From: Bacteroidia bacterium
GTDB lineage: Bacteria > Bacteroidota > Bacteroidia > AKYH767-A > OLB10
DNA: 64,000 nucleotides
Reading direction: 5' to 3'
Assembly: GCA_016788165.1 (NCBI GenBank)
Contig: JAEUTH010000015.1
Span: forward strand, 62,001 to 126,000
Part shown: in pieces, positions 36,331 to 46,548 of the stretch
Numbering within the stretch: position 1 is the first letter of the stretch
Layout of the letters: each line of letters opens with the position of its first letter
The notes under the pieces: model-generated
Databases searched by the model: none
What the model saw: only the letters and a program-made list of their open reading frames with translations
What the model was told of the DNA's origin: nothing
Position numbers and translations under genes: made by a program

Positions 36331-36714
36331 ATGGCAAGCATTAAACAAAAATTTCAGATGGAGTTTGAAATGCGTTCTTCTCCAAAAATATTATACAACT
36401 ATATAAGTACAGCCAGTGGTTTATCCGAGTGGTTTGCCGATGATGTACGTGTTAAAGAAGGTGTTTACTTTTTTAAATGGGAAGGAACCGAATCGCGTGC
36501 AAAACTTACCCACAAAAGAGAGAATCAAATGGCCCGGTTTAACTGGATTGATGAAACCGAAAAAACCTACTTCGAAATTGAAATTATTACCGATGAAATT
36601 ACCGGTGATATTGCCCTGCTGATTTCTGATTTTGCCGAGCCCGAAGAACAAGCCGAAATGCGCAGACTATGGGATTCACAAATACTTAATTTACGCCACA
36701 TTATTGGTTCATAA
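36331..36714 (+). CDS. START-like (SRPBCC) domain protein
   Basis: The 127-residue cytosolic protein resembles the Bacteroidota START-like/AHSA1-type helix-grip fold. MEFEMRSSPKILYNYISTASGLSEWFADDV is split here as an N-terminal strand (residues 10-16) and the LSEWFADDV loop that AHSA1-like proteins share. An antiparallel sheet follows, and then a long C-terminal helix (EEQAEMRRLWDSQILNLRHIIG). The ligand is unknown. Its stop overlaps the convergent next gene by 14 bp. Confidence 0.82.
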   Translation: MASIKQKFQMEFEMRSSPKILYNYISTASGLSEWFADDVRVKEGVYFFKWEGTESRAKLTHKRENQMARFNWIDETEKTYFEIEIITDEITGDIALLISDFAEPEEQAEMRRLWDSQILNLRHIIGS

Positions 36715-37279
36715 TTATTGTTGCCAACGTATTAAATTTTAAGGCATCGGGTATTAAAATTTCGAATTGGTTTAGCGGTGCCTTAACAGCAAGTTTTATA
36801 AAACCATTTTGTAATTGCTTTTCAAAAATTTGGTTGGTAATATTTTGCCAAGGCAAATAATTGTCAACTTTAAAATGATGCTGCCACTGATTATTATTTA
36901 CACAAAAATATAGAGGTAGTTTAATTTCATTTTTCCACGCATTTATTTTTACAAAGTCAGCTATTAAATAGCTGCCACCTACATGTAAGGTGCAGCTAAA
37001 AAAATTTGCCCAATAAAACATAGTACGTACAGCACATATATTTTGTTTATCATAAATACGCGGGTAATCTAAAACCATATAAGGCAAGCCTATATAATTT
37101 TCGCCCTTGCTAATTTTACCGTTATTGCTTTTAACAGGCATATCATTATTTGCATGCATTACAGCGTATAAGGCACCAAATGCATGCTCAATTTTAGACA
37201 AAGCCGTTGCTTTATTTTCTAAAAATGCAGAATCGTTAATTGTACAAAATTCATTAGGAGTAAATTCTAAATTTGCCAC
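36701..37279 (-). CDS. Conserved hypothetical protein, possible aminotransferase-like fold
   Basis: The 192-residue protein lacks a signal peptide and membrane helix and is probably cytosolic. Visible features are GENYIGLPYMVLDYPRIYD near residue 65, a pattern common to a Bacteroidota hypothetical family, and an aromatic-rich centre (FYWANFFSCTLHVGG). I recognise no catalytic motif and give no function; the word fold in the call is only a possibility. It overlaps the convergent START-like gene by 14 bp at the 3' ends and diverges from the LptF/G gene across about 50 bp. Confidence 0.6.
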   Translation of the reverse strand: MANLEFTPNEFCTINDSAFLENKATALSKIEHAFGALYAVMHANNDMPVKSNNGKISKGENYIGLPYMVLDYPRIYDKQNICAVRTMFYWANFFSCTLHVGGSYLIADFVKINAWKNEIKLPLYFCVNNNQWQHHFKVDNYLPWQNITNQIFEKQLQNGFIKLAVKAPLNQFEILIPDALKFNTLATIIMNQ

Positions 37280-37332
37280 CGTGTATTCAATAATTTATTT
37301 AGCACAAACAAAGTATTTAAATTAACCAACTG

Positions 37333-38757
37333 TTGAAGAAACTTAACCTATTGGTACTTAAATCGTTTTTAGGGCCATTTTTTCTTACTTTTTTCATTGC
37401 ACTATTTGTACTGCTGATGCAGTTTTTGTGGAAGTATATTGACGATTTGGTTGGTAAAGGTTTAGAGTGGCATGTAGTGGCCAGGCTACTTTTATATTCA
37501 AGTGTTTATTTGGTTCCAATGGCATTGCCTCTTGCCATTTTAATTTCGTCAATTATGACTTTTGGCAACATGGGCGAACACTATGAGTTGGTTGCAGCCA
37601 AAGCTGCAGGCATATCATTGAGCCGAATGCTTAGGCCATTATTACTTACAGCGGTACTAATTAGTTGCATTGCTTTTTTGTTTTCGAATAACATTTTACC
37701 ATTTATGACTTTAAAGCAGCAATCGTTACTGTATGATATTACACATCAGAAGCCTGCGTTAAACATACAGCCGGGTGTGTTTTATAATGGCATTGATGGT
37801 TACAGCATTAGGGTGGGCAAAAAGCATAATAAAACCAACTCGTTAGAGGATATTATGATTTATGATCATACAGCACTAAATGGCAATGTGAAAGTAATAA
37901 TTGCCGATTCGGGTACGATGAACTTAGCAGAAGACAATAGTTTTTTAGTAGTTAATTTGTTTAGAGGCAGCAGTTATGAAGAGCTTGCAACAGGTAAACC
38001 CAACGATACACATCAAAAAATTGAAAGCAAATTTGATGAAGAATTAATCAGATTCGACTTGTCGAGCTTTAAGCTAACACGTACTAATGAGGAGCTGTTT
38101 AAGGAAAACAAACAAATGCTTAACGTACAACAACTAACTGAAGCAATGGACAGTCTTCAGCTAAATTTACAAAGCCGTAAAGCAGATTACGTTCGGATGT
38201 ATAAACCCATGTTATCTTATTACCGAGATAGTATTGAAGGACAAACTGTGTTGGCGCCTGTTAATGCCCTATCCGATTATGAAAAGGCACAACAAGTAAC
38301 CATATTAAACAATGCATTGGCACATGCCCGTAGCTTGCAAGCTATGTATAATAACAATGCTGATGAATATGATATGCGATACGATAATATAAACCGATAC
38401 GAAATTGAATGGCACCGCAAATTCACACTATCAATTGCTTGTTTCGTTTTATTTTTGATTGGCGCTCCCTTAGGTGCTATTATCCGAAAAGGTGGCTTAG
38501 GCGTACCAATAATTGTTGCAATTATTTTCTTTTTAATATTTCACGTAGCATCCATAACTGGCGAAAAAATGGCCAAAGAAGGCAGTGCCACACCCATATC
38601 GGGCATGTGGGCTGCTACAGCCATTTTATTGCCTATTGGTTTGTTTTTAATTTATAAAGCCACTACAGACTCGTCAATTTTCGATAGCGAAGTTTATGGG
38701 CGTGTAATAGATTTTTTTCGCAAAAGGTTTACACGCAAACAAAATGCAGTAATTTAA
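37333..38757 (+). CDS. LptF/LptG family LPS-export permease
   Basis: The 474-residue YjgP/YjgQ-family protein is an inner-membrane component of the Lpt machine, which pulls LPS from the membrane to the periplasmic bridge. Three N-terminal helices (residues 14-35, 55-75, 100-122) and three C-terminal helices (360-445) enclose a large periplasmic beta-jellyroll (about 130-330). The segment FLGPFFLTFFIALFVLLMQF and the central AAGISLSRMLRP are family-typical. One of F or G cannot be chosen. It starts at TTG. The periplasmic domain has an extra helical insertion (about 250-340), larger than in E. coli LptF/G. Confidence 0.9.
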   Translation: MKKLNLLVLKSFLGPFFLTFFIALFVLLMQFLWKYIDDLVGKGLEWHVVARLLLYSSVYLVPMALPLAILISSIMTFGNMGEHYELVAAKAAGISLSRMLRPLLLTAVLISCIAFLFSNNILPFMTLKQQSLLYDITHQKPALNIQPGVFYNGIDGYSIRVGKKHNKTNSLEDIMIYDHTALNGNVKVIIADSGTMNLAEDNSFLVVNLFRGSSYEELATGKPNDTHQKIESKFDEELIRFDLSSFKLTRTNEELFKENKQMLNVQQLTEAMDSLQLNLQSRKADYVRMYKPMLSYYRDSIEGQTVLAPVNALSDYEKAQQVTILNNALAHARSLQAMYNNNADEYDMRYDNINRYEIEWHRKFTLSIACFVLFLIGAPLGAIIRKGGLGVPIIVAIIFFLIFHVASITGEKMAKEGSATPISGMWAATAILLPIGLFLIYKATTDSSIFDSEVYGRVIDFFRKRFTRKQNAVI

Positions 38758-38777
38758 TTTGTAATGTAAATCACACT

Positions 38778-39971
38778 TTGAAAATATTACAACTCTGCAT
38801 ACGCATACCATATCCACCAAACGATGGCGGCACTATTGCCATGTATAATGCTTCCGTTGCATTACAAAAAGCAAATGCTCAGGTTACGGTTCTTGCTTTT
38901 AACACCAAAAAGCATTACATCACAACACAAGAGATTGATAAAAAATATGAAGCGGCTTTTAATCTTCAAACAGTGTATTTGGATGCGGCTGTAAAACCCA
39001 TTGCGGCTTTTATTAATTTATTCAGCAATCAATCTTATAATATACAAAGGTTTAATTCTGTTGCATTTACCGATGCCTTAAAAAAAAATTTACAACAACA
39101 ATCATTTGATGTAATACAATTAGAAAGCTTATTTGTTGCACCATATATTGCTACCATTAGAAAATACAGTAAAGCAAAAATTGTTTTACGTGCTCATAAT
39201 ATGGAGTATTTAATTTGGGAACGATTGGCTTTGCAGGAAAAATCTGTTCTAAAAAAATGGTACTTAAATTTATTGAGCAAACGTTTAAAAAAATTTGAAC
39301 AAAAAGTTTTAACTCAAATTGATGCACTGGTAACCCTTACACCTGATGATGAAAAAGGATTTAAAATTTTAGGGTGCAATAAGCCCACTTTAGTTGCGCC
39401 CATTGGTATTGATGTTGCATCGTATAAAGCCATTGACTTAAATACCAGACCCATTCAGTTTTTTCACTTAGGTTCAATGGATTGGTTGCCTAATGAAGAA
39501 GCTGTAAGATGGCTTTTAAAAGAAGTTATGCCTATAGTTAAGCTTAAAACTACAGTTGATGTAAGTTTAGCCGGCAAAGGTATGCCAAAATGGATTTTTG
39601 ATTTAGCCGACCAACATTTACAAGTAGAAGGATTGGTAAGCGATGCTAAAAGCTATATGAGTAAACGGCATGTAATGTTGGTGCCAATTTTATCGGGCAG
39701 TGGTATGCGCGTAAAAATATTAGAAGGTTTGGCAACAGGCAATGTTATTATAAGTACAACTATTGGTGCCGAGGGTATAAAATATACGCATGGTAAAAAT
39801 ATTTTGATAGCTGACACACCGCAACAATTTGCAGATGGTATTTGCATGCTTTTAGAAAATCCGCTTTTGATGGAACAAATTTCAACCCAAGCCAAACAAT
39901 TAGCACAACAGTATTATGATAACGAAACTATTGGCAAAAGCTTAATTAGTTTTTTTACACAGTTAAAATGA
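38778..39971 (+). CDS. Glycosyltransferase family 4 (GT-B fold)
   Basis: The 397-residue protein starts at TTG 20 bp after the LptF/G gene. The N-terminal domain opens LQLCIRIPYPPNDGGTIAMYN, with the acceptor-side Gly-Gly loop. The C-terminal domain has LGSMDWLPNEEAVRWLL and the donor-binding EX7E region (PILSGSGMRVKILEGLATG), typical of GT1/GT4 retaining transferases. It is soluble or peripheral at the cytosolic face. Pairing with LptF/G suggests LPS or O-antigen sugar addition, but the sugar is not known. Confidence 0.9.
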   Translation: MKILQLCIRIPYPPNDGGTIAMYNASVALQKANAQVTVLAFNTKKHYITTQEIDKKYEAAFNLQTVYLDAAVKPIAAFINLFSNQSYNIQRFNSVAFTDALKKNLQQQSFDVIQLESLFVAPYIATIRKYSKAKIVLRAHNMEYLIWERLALQEKSVLKKWYLNLLSKRLKKFEQKVLTQIDALVTLTPDDEKGFKILGCNKPTLVAPIGIDVASYKAIDLNTRPIQFFHLGSMDWLPNEEAVRWLLKEVMPIVKLKTTVDVSLAGKGMPKWIFDLADQHLQVEGLVSDAKSYMSKRHVMLVPILSGSGMRVKILEGLATGNVIISTTIGAEGIKYTHGKNILIADTPQQFADGICMLLENPLLMEQISTQAKQLAQQYYDNETIGKSLISFFTQLK

Positions 39972-39972
39972 A

Positions 39973-39993
39973 AAGGCCGGTATTACCGGCCTT
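39973..39993. terminator. Hairpin terminator between convergent genes
   Basis: AAGGCCGG-TATTA-CCGGCCTT is a perfect 8-bp GC-rich stem directly after the GT4 stop and 30 bp from the convergent metalloprotease stop. T-tracts are short on both sides, so termination may be partial. Confidence 0.65.
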
Positions 39994-40023
39994 CTGATTA
40001 TCAAAAATTCGCAAACACAAATT

Positions 40024-42294
40024 TTATTGCTTAAGCAGTCGTTTGGTTGCTACACCACTATCGCTAATAATCAATGCTTGATAAACACCATTGGCAACAG
40101 TGTTTAAGTCTATTTGAACCAAATTGTTACTGGCATCAACATATAGTTGCTCTTGTTTTATTAGCCTGCCATTAACGTCTAAAATTTTAATGGTTACATC
40201 TCCGGCAATTTTATTTGCGTTAAGCGTAAACAGAAAATTGCCTGATGATGGATTGGGTGTAACACTTACAAAGTGCGACAACTCACTTTCATAAATTGCC
40301 GTAGGCACACCTATGGTAAAATTCTTGTCGTTAATATCAAAAAACACATTACCATCGCCTTCTATCATCAAACGACATTGCACACTTTGCTGATTTAAAA
40401 TTACACATGAGTAGGAACCATTGTTTGGTACCTGCCAGGCTTGCAGATGCGGAAACGTAAGGCCACCATCGGTACTAAGCCATATATTTACATTGGCACA
40501 ATTAATATTATTGGCAGTAGTACCTGCCACATCCCAAGTAATGGTTTGCCACGATAATGCAGGCCAGCTAATGCCTGTTGTGTTTGGGCTGGTAACTCTA
40601 AAGCCTAACGAAGATGTATTGACCACCGTAAGCGTAACCAATGCATTTGCATCGTTATTGGTAACTCCACCTCCACCGGCACGGTTGTCACGTACGGTAC
40701 ATTTAAACTTTAAGGTTCGTGCTGTATCAGGTTTTAGTTCGCCTTTACTTTGGAATGTGTAATTTGCCACAGCATTTAAAATATTAGATAACTTGGGGCA
40801 TAAACGCGTGTTAGATAATGTTGGTAAATATGGGCGCCATAACGGAGCATTACCAACAGGCACATTCCACGATCCGGCCGGCCCTAAATCGTACTGCTCC
40901 CAACTGTAAGTAATGGTATCGCCATCGGCATCAAATCCATTGGCTACCAACCTGAATGGTGTTTTGTAAGGTATGGTGTAATTGCCTTGCAAAGTCATGG
41001 TTGGTGGCGTGTTGCCTGTAGGTGTTTTTACTGCACAGGTATTACCACTACCGGTTTGTGAGTAAATGGTAATTTCATCGAAACTTTTTGGATGAAATGT
41101 TGCAATGCTATGCGTTGCTAAATTGTCGCTTGAGCCACAAATACCTGCATAAGCCATTATGGTTATACCACTGCCCGGCTCATATGCCGCAGTAAATGCG
41201 CGGTTTCCCTGACAAGCACCGGTTTCGCAATTAAAAGTGTGGTTACCACCAAATTGATGTCCCATTTCATGTGCCACATAATCAATATCAAATGGGTCGT
41301 TAATAGGCGAAGGTGAACCGGTTACACCTTGTGCTTTTGAAGAAGATTTGCATACACAACCCAAATTGGCAATACCGCCACCACCGGTACTAAAAACATG
41401 GCCAATATCGAAGTTATTAAGACCAATAATATTAACGCATTTGGTTTGGTTTTGACTTAACATGGCGCCACCACTGTTGTTGTCATATCCATCGGTTGCT
41501 GCATCCAGAAAAATCAATAGCGTATCATTGGGCACCAAATTCATTCTGATACAAACTTCGCGTTCGTAAACGCCATTTACGCGGTTCATGCTAGTAACCA
41601 TAGCCGCTAATACTGTGGGTTTGGTACCACCATGAAAATTGGCGTACTCGCCTGTGCAAGCCAAAGCCAAACGATAGGAACGCAATTCAGTACCAATAGT
41701 TTTATTAACACTGCTACTGCCGTTTTTATATTCATGCAAATGGTCGGTGGCAATTACTTCTTCCACACCACAGTCAAAACTTGGGCTGCGGTTTAAGTCA
41801 TGTTTGTAGTACATAATATACTTACTATCATCCTGTTGATTTACCGGATCTATAAAGTAAGTATTGTTTGCACATATCACCATTGCATGAAAACCATACA
41901 TGGTATAATCGCATTTTATAGTAGCAGTAGGGTCGGTAATACCTTGTCCGGTAAAAGTTTTTATTTGCGGATATACTGCCGCTAAATCGCGATGCATAAA
42001 GGGTGCATATACCATTTTAAATTCTTGTACACTACCATCGGGCATGGGCAAGGCCATAATAAAATTACTTGCGGCCACAGTTGTATTTAACTCGTCAGGT
42101 GCATTACTAATCAATTGCTTTAATTGATTTATATTTAATTGCATAAACCTGTATTGTTGTGGTAGCCATGAGCGATTAACCGCCTGCGCTGTTGCCGGCT
42201 TTTCAATATCTGCCCATAAATTTGCAGGCACTTGTTGTGCATTAGCAATAAGACTGCAGGCAAAAAACGAAATAAGAAATGCTGTTTTTTTCAT
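40024..42294 (-). CDS. Reprolysin-like zinc metalloprotease with T9SS sorting domain
   Basis: The 756-residue protein has a signal peptide (MKKTAFLISFFACSLIANAQ), a pro-region (about 20-190) and a metzincin catalytic domain. The zinc motif HEMGHQFGGNH lies near residue 340 and the Met-turn follows (TIMAYAGICG). A beta-sandwich/PKD-like domain comes next (TPPTMTLQGNYTIPYK..., with DADGDTITYSWEQYD), then a C-terminal type A T9SS sorting domain (VTPNPSSGNFLFTL ... NGVYQALI). Many Cys residues suggest disulphides. It should be exported and activated outside the cell. The next gene upstream is another T9SS metalloprotease, 30 bp away. Confidence 0.92.
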   Translation of the reverse strand: MKKTAFLISFFACSLIANAQQVPANLWADIEKPATAQAVNRSWLPQQYRFMQLNINQLKQLISNAPDELNTTVAASNFIMALPMPDGSVQEFKMVYAPFMHRDLAAVYPQIKTFTGQGITDPTATIKCDYTMYGFHAMVICANNTYFIDPVNQQDDSKYIMYYKHDLNRSPSFDCGVEEVIATDHLHEYKNGSSSVNKTIGTELRSYRLALACTGEYANFHGGTKPTVLAAMVTSMNRVNGVYEREVCIRMNLVPNDTLLIFLDAATDGYDNNSGGAMLSQNQTKCVNIIGLNNFDIGHVFSTGGGGIANLGCVCKSSSKAQGVTGSPSPINDPFDIDYVAHEMGHQFGGNHTFNCETGACQGNRAFTAAYEPGSGITIMAYAGICGSSDNLATHSIATFHPKSFDEITIYSQTGSGNTCAVKTPTGNTPPTMTLQGNYTIPYKTPFRLVANGFDADGDTITYSWEQYDLGPAGSWNVPVGNAPLWRPYLPTLSNTRLCPKLSNILNAVANYTFQSKGELKPDTARTLKFKCTVRDNRAGGGGVTNNDANALVTLTVVNTSSLGFRVTSPNTTGISWPALSWQTITWDVAGTTANNINCANVNIWLSTDGGLTFPHLQAWQVPNNGSYSCVILNQQSVQCRLMIEGDGNVFFDINDKNFTIGVPTAIYESELSHFVSVTPNPSSGNFLFTLNANKIAGDVTIKILDVNGRLIKQEQLYVDASNNLVQIDLNTVANGVYQALIISDSGVATKRLLKQ

Positions 42295-42324
42295 TTGAAC
42301 GATATGAAGCTTACTGTTATTTAA

Positions 42325-44433
42325 TTATTTATTTAATGATACTTTTTTTACCGCTTTACCATTTTCGTTTTCAATGGTTACAAAGTAAACTCCATTTACA
42401 AAATTTGATAAATCGAAGGTTGTTGAGGTTAAACCGGCTTCAATGGTATTTTTGTGGATAACCGTTTCGCCCAGGGCTGAAACAACTGAAACATAACTTA
42501 CCTGATTTGATGCCGGTATATTTATCTGAAACAAACCTGATGTAGGGTTAGGAAAAACTGTTACCAAGTCAGAAACATCGTTTAATTCAATACCCTGAAG
42601 TTGATCAACCGTAATATCATCAATATAAACATTATTGCCGCCTTTGGTAATATTTCTAACGATGAAAATAGCATTGGTTGCCGTTGCATAGGCTGTAAGA
42701 TTAATTACTTCGTTACGCCATTGTGTTGATGTTGGAATAAATGCCGATGTGGTTGCTGATGCAGTTTCTAATGCAGTGCCCCATTTTTTATATACCGATG
42801 TGTAAGTGTATCCGCAATCGGTACTGATTAATATCTCCAATGTATCAAGTGTACTTGCATTGCGTTGTGCATAAGCAACATTAAAGCTGAGGGTTGGATT
42901 GGGCTGTGTACTTAGGTTAATGGGTTGTGTGTATAAATCGAAAATGCGCTTTGCGTTGCCAGGTGTTTGCCCAAAATTATTAAAGTACATACTTGCCGGT
43001 GCTGAGAAATAGGCTGTTGTATTGCGTCCCCACCCTGTATTACAATCGTAACGTTTATTAGTCCATTGCGATGGCGGAAATGTTGTCGCTGAAAAACTTT
43101 GAACCACTGGCATGGCTGCATTGGTTGCTTTAATAGTTAATCTGCGCGACAAGCGGTTATTGGCAGTATTTCCATCGGTAGCAGCACCATTAGGATTGGT
43201 AGTATAGCAGTATAAATATTTATCGCCTGTGGTTGCAGTAATCGTACCCAAGGTAACGCTGGTAGATGTACCCGATGCCAAATTACCCGACCATGCTTGT
43301 GTTTGAACCGTACCGTTATCTAACTTGTAGTTTATGGTGCATGATGTTAATGCATTAGAACCAAAATTATTTAACACAACTTCGGGTATAAATGTATTGT
43401 TGGTGTTAACGCAAGGTGATAATGATGGATTTATCACATCGCTAATACCTGCATCATCAGCATACAACGAAGGTGGTGTTAAACCTAATGATGTTTTTAA
43501 TGCTGAGCGTGTGCCATTTAAAGTGGCATTCATACGAGCAGCCTGGCCTACAGTAAACATTTGCATACAGATATCGTCAACGTAATCCATATAGTTCATA
43601 TACATTTCGCCAAAGGGTGCGTTGGTGCACGATGTTTTTTGACATGGACAACCGTAGTTAGCCGTATTTTGAACCGGTGTGTCATTTACCAAATCGCTAC
43701 CGCAAGTTGCATCACCCCAAATATGGCGCAGGTTTAACCAATGCCCTACTTCATGTGTGGCCGTACGGCCCAAGTTGTAAGGCGAACCGGCCGAAACACG
43801 CCCCATTGATTGATACGTGATAACCACACCATCAGTTGCTGCCGAACCGGTGCCCGGAAATTGTGCATATCCCAAAATACCGCCTCCCATATTGCAAACC
43901 CAAAGGTTTAAATATTGTGTAGTTGCCCAGGCGTTAGAACCACCAGTTGCTGCCGATTTAACTGCATTATTTGTTGAGAATGATGCAGTAGTTGTAGCTA
44001 CGCGTACAATACCATTGGTAGCATTACCTTGCGGGTCGCGTGCTGCCAGTTTAAATTGAATTTCGGGGTTGCCTATTAAGTGTTGAAAATAGGGTGGCAC
44101 TTTAATTTTATCTGAATTTTTTGCCGAAAAGTCTTCGTTCAAAACATCAATTTGCGACTTAATCATATCATCGCTGATATTTTGAGCCGCTGTATTATAA
44201 ACTACGTGTACTACTACCGGTATGGTAACTACGGCTTGTGTGCCACTGCTGTTTTTATTTGCCAACTGTGTTTGCAAAACTTGCTCTTGCTGCTCCATGC
44301 GTTGCAACAATGCAGGGTCGTCTTTTATTAACTGATCTAAATATTGCATGGTGCCGCAGCGGTCGGTTTGCTGGGCATTAGCCAAATTGAAAAAACTTGA
44401 AAAGGCTATTGCCGAAAGTAATTTTAATTTCAT
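42325..44433 (-). CDS. M43 (cytophagalysin-like) zinc metalloprotease with T9SS sorting domain
   Basis: The 702-residue protein has a signal peptide (MKLKLLSAIAFSSFFNLANAQ), a propeptide and an M43 catalytic domain. The zinc motif HEVGHWLNLRH lies near residue 225, and the Met-turn is MNYMDYVDD (about 278-286). Middle domains are a CARDB-like beta domain (about 340-430, CTINYKLDNGTVQTQAW) and a jelly-roll/MAM-like domain with NNVYIDDITV. The last 80 residues are a T9SS sorting domain (VFPNPTSGLFQINIP). M43 peptidases degrade proteins such as gelatin. The neighbouring reprolysin-like gene suggests a joint extracellular proteolytic unit. Confidence 0.93.
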   Translation of the reverse strand: MKLKLLSAIAFSSFFNLANAQQTDRCGTMQYLDQLIKDDPALLQRMEQQEQVLQTQLANKNSSGTQAVVTIPVVVHVVYNTAAQNISDDMIKSQIDVLNEDFSAKNSDKIKVPPYFQHLIGNPEIQFKLAARDPQGNATNGIVRVATTTASFSTNNAVKSAATGGSNAWATTQYLNLWVCNMGGGILGYAQFPGTGSAATDGVVITYQSMGRVSAGSPYNLGRTATHEVGHWLNLRHIWGDATCGSDLVNDTPVQNTANYGCPCQKTSCTNAPFGEMYMNYMDYVDDICMQMFTVGQAARMNATLNGTRSALKTSLGLTPPSLYADDAGISDVINPSLSPCVNTNNTFIPEVVLNNFGSNALTSCTINYKLDNGTVQTQAWSGNLASGTSTSVTLGTITATTGDKYLYCYTTNPNGAATDGNTANNRLSRRLTIKATNAAMPVVQSFSATTFPPSQWTNKRYDCNTGWGRNTTAYFSAPASMYFNNFGQTPGNAKRIFDLYTQPINLSTQPNPTLSFNVAYAQRNASTLDTLEILISTDCGYTYTSVYKKWGTALETASATTSAFIPTSTQWRNEVINLTAYATATNAIFIVRNITKGGNNVYIDDITVDQLQGIELNDVSDLVTVFPNPTSGLFQINIPASNQVSYVSVVSALGETVIHKNTIEAGLTSTTFDLSNFVNGVYFVTIENENGKAVKKVSLNK

Positions 44434-44561
44434 TTTATAATTATTTGGGGGTTACTTAATTAATTGGTCAAATATAGTTTTTGAGGACAAAGGCTGATAT
44501 AAAAAAATGTTGTTTGAATCATTTTTACATTCTGAACATACCAAACTTAAAAAAATTTGTT

Positions 44562-46475
44562 TTAGGCCAGGGCTAAATTATTCTGCTTATCCACCTTTAA
44601 CAGTTCATGGTCGAGCATCCAGTTTAACACAGCCAATGCTTTTTCGGGGTGCCTTGTATTCAGGCTTTTTAATAGCGACTCATCGTCAAAAGAACCGTGT
44701 GCAATGTGCTCCTTAATGCTTTGCATGATTGCTTCAAACTCAATTTCATTAATGTTTAACTTGTTACGGTTGCGGCAATAATCACAAACGCCACATCGCT
44801 GTTTTATTTCTTCATTAAAATAACTCAACAGCATTAAACTACGGCATTTGTGTTTTTCTTCGGCATATTGTGTCATAGCTTTTAGTCTGATTTCGTAGCG
44901 TTTTTTACGCGCTGCCAAAACGCTTACCGAAATTTCTAAATGTGTATTAGGCACCCGTTGATGGAGGAAAGTAAGAAGCGGCTTATCGGTTTGCTTCAAA
45001 TATTCTATAACACCATATTTTTGAAGTAGTAATAGCTTATTAATTAGTTCCGGTATTTCGAGTTTGCAGCGTTGTGCTATTTCGCCTTCATGAATTTGTA
45101 CAAAATCGTCAAACAAACCACCATAGGAACGAAGCAATGTTTTAATTAATACATCTAATTCGGGGTGCTCCATTTGAAATCTGTACAAATCCTCATTTTG
45201 CAACAATATATGTAAACGCGATGGCATAAAAACACCATCGGTTAAACCGATTAATTTATCCATTTCCAAAATGTGCAATACGGCTGAAACCTGGTAGGCA
45301 TCCAATTTAAATACCTTACAAAAATTTACTATATCAAATTCAAATTCATCATTTAATCCAAAGCCTGTTGCTATCTGGAGGTAATTACATAAAGCACTAT
45401 ACACATTTCTGATAACATCTAATACCGGAAAATTTTGCGCTACACGCTGATGCATATCTGCAATATCGTTTGAGTTGAACAGAAGTACTGCAAAAGCTAG
45501 ATGCTCATCACGACCTGCCCTGCCTGCTTCCTGATAATATGCTTCTAAATTATCAGGCATATCAATATGAATTACCAAACGCACATCGGGTTTATCAATG
45601 CCCATACCGAATGCATTGGTTGCAACCATAACGCGGATTTTATTTTTTATCCAGTCTTCTTGCTTGTTGTTACGCTGCATGGTAGTTAATCCGGCATGAT
45701 AAAAATCGGCCGTAATGTTATGTTGATTTAAATACAAAGCGGTTTCCTGTGTACGTCTGCGGTTACGGCAATAAATAATAGCCGAGCCTGTTACACTATT
45801 TAAAATCTGCAAAGCACGTAGTTGTTTATCATCAACTTCGTTTACTACATAGGTTAGGTTTTTGCGTTCGAAACTTTTTATAAATACATTTTGCTTACGA
45901 AAACCTAATTGCAGTTGAATATCATTTATTACATCGGTTGTAGCGGTAGCTGTTAATGCAATAAACGGCACTTTGGGATGCAGGTTTCGTAGTGCAGCCA
46001 ATTGCAAATAAGGCGGTCTGAAATCATAGCCCCATTGCGAAATGCAATGTGCCTCGTCAATGGCCCACAGGCAAACCGGCATGCGTTGAATACGCAATTG
46101 AACCATATCACTTAATAAACGTTCGGGCGACAGATATAGAAATTTAACCTGGGCATATACGCAGTTTTCTAAAATTACATCCACCTCGCGGCTGTGCATA
46201 CCTGAAATTATACAATATGCTTTTATGCCTCTTTTTTGCAAATTTTGCACCTGATCTTTCATCAAAGCAATTAAGGGCGACACCACAATACAAATACCCT
46301 CAATGCACATAGCCGGTACCTGGAAGCATATAGATTTGCCACCACCGGTGGGCAGCAATGCCAATGTATCTTGCCCGGCCAATACACTTTCAATAACCTC
46401 CAGTTGGGTTGAACGGAAATTATTAAAGCCCCAATATTTTTGTAATGCTTGTTGTGGTGTCACTTTATAAATCAA
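44562..46475 (-). CDS. recQ: RecQ family ATP-dependent DNA helicase
   Basis: This 637-residue 3'-5' helicase has motif 0 (NNFRSTQLEVIES), Walker A LPTGGGKS (41-48), DEAH in AIDEAHCISQWGYDFRP, and motif VI QEAGRAGRDE. The RQC zinc site is HKCRSLMLLSYF ... RCGVCDYCRN. The region between helicase and zinc site holds a winged-helix-like segment (about 370-490). No HRDC domain is evident, and the C-terminal 50 residues are a short degenerate wing. It repairs stalled forks and recombination intermediates. It stands alone with an 86-bp gap to the fucosidase, which is divergent. Confidence 0.93.
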   Translation of the reverse strand: MIYKVTPQQALQKYWGFNNFRSTQLEVIESVLAGQDTLALLPTGGGKSICFQVPAMCIEGICIVVSPLIALMKDQVQNLQKRGIKAYCIISGMHSREVDVILENCVYAQVKFLYLSPERLLSDMVQLRIQRMPVCLWAIDEAHCISQWGYDFRPPYLQLAALRNLHPKVPFIALTATATTDVINDIQLQLGFRKQNVFIKSFERKNLTYVVNEVDDKQLRALQILNSVTGSAIIYCRNRRRTQETALYLNQHNITADFYHAGLTTMQRNNKQEDWIKNKIRVMVATNAFGMGIDKPDVRLVIHIDMPDNLEAYYQEAGRAGRDEHLAFAVLLFNSNDIADMHQRVAQNFPVLDVIRNVYSALCNYLQIATGFGLNDEFEFDIVNFCKVFKLDAYQVSAVLHILEMDKLIGLTDGVFMPSRLHILLQNEDLYRFQMEHPELDVLIKTLLRSYGGLFDDFVQIHEGEIAQRCKLEIPELINKLLLLQKYGVIEYLKQTDKPLLTFLHQRVPNTHLEISVSVLAARKKRYEIRLKAMTQYAEEKHKCRSLMLLSYFNEEIKQRCGVCDYCRNRNKLNINEIEFEAIMQSIKEHIAHGSFDDESLLKSLNTRHPEKALAVLNWMLDHELLKVDKQNNLALA

Positions 46476-46548
46476 GTAAATAAATTACAATGATTAAAAC
46501 ATCGAAAGTTAGTTTTATCATTGCTTACAAACAAAATAAGTTGCGTTT

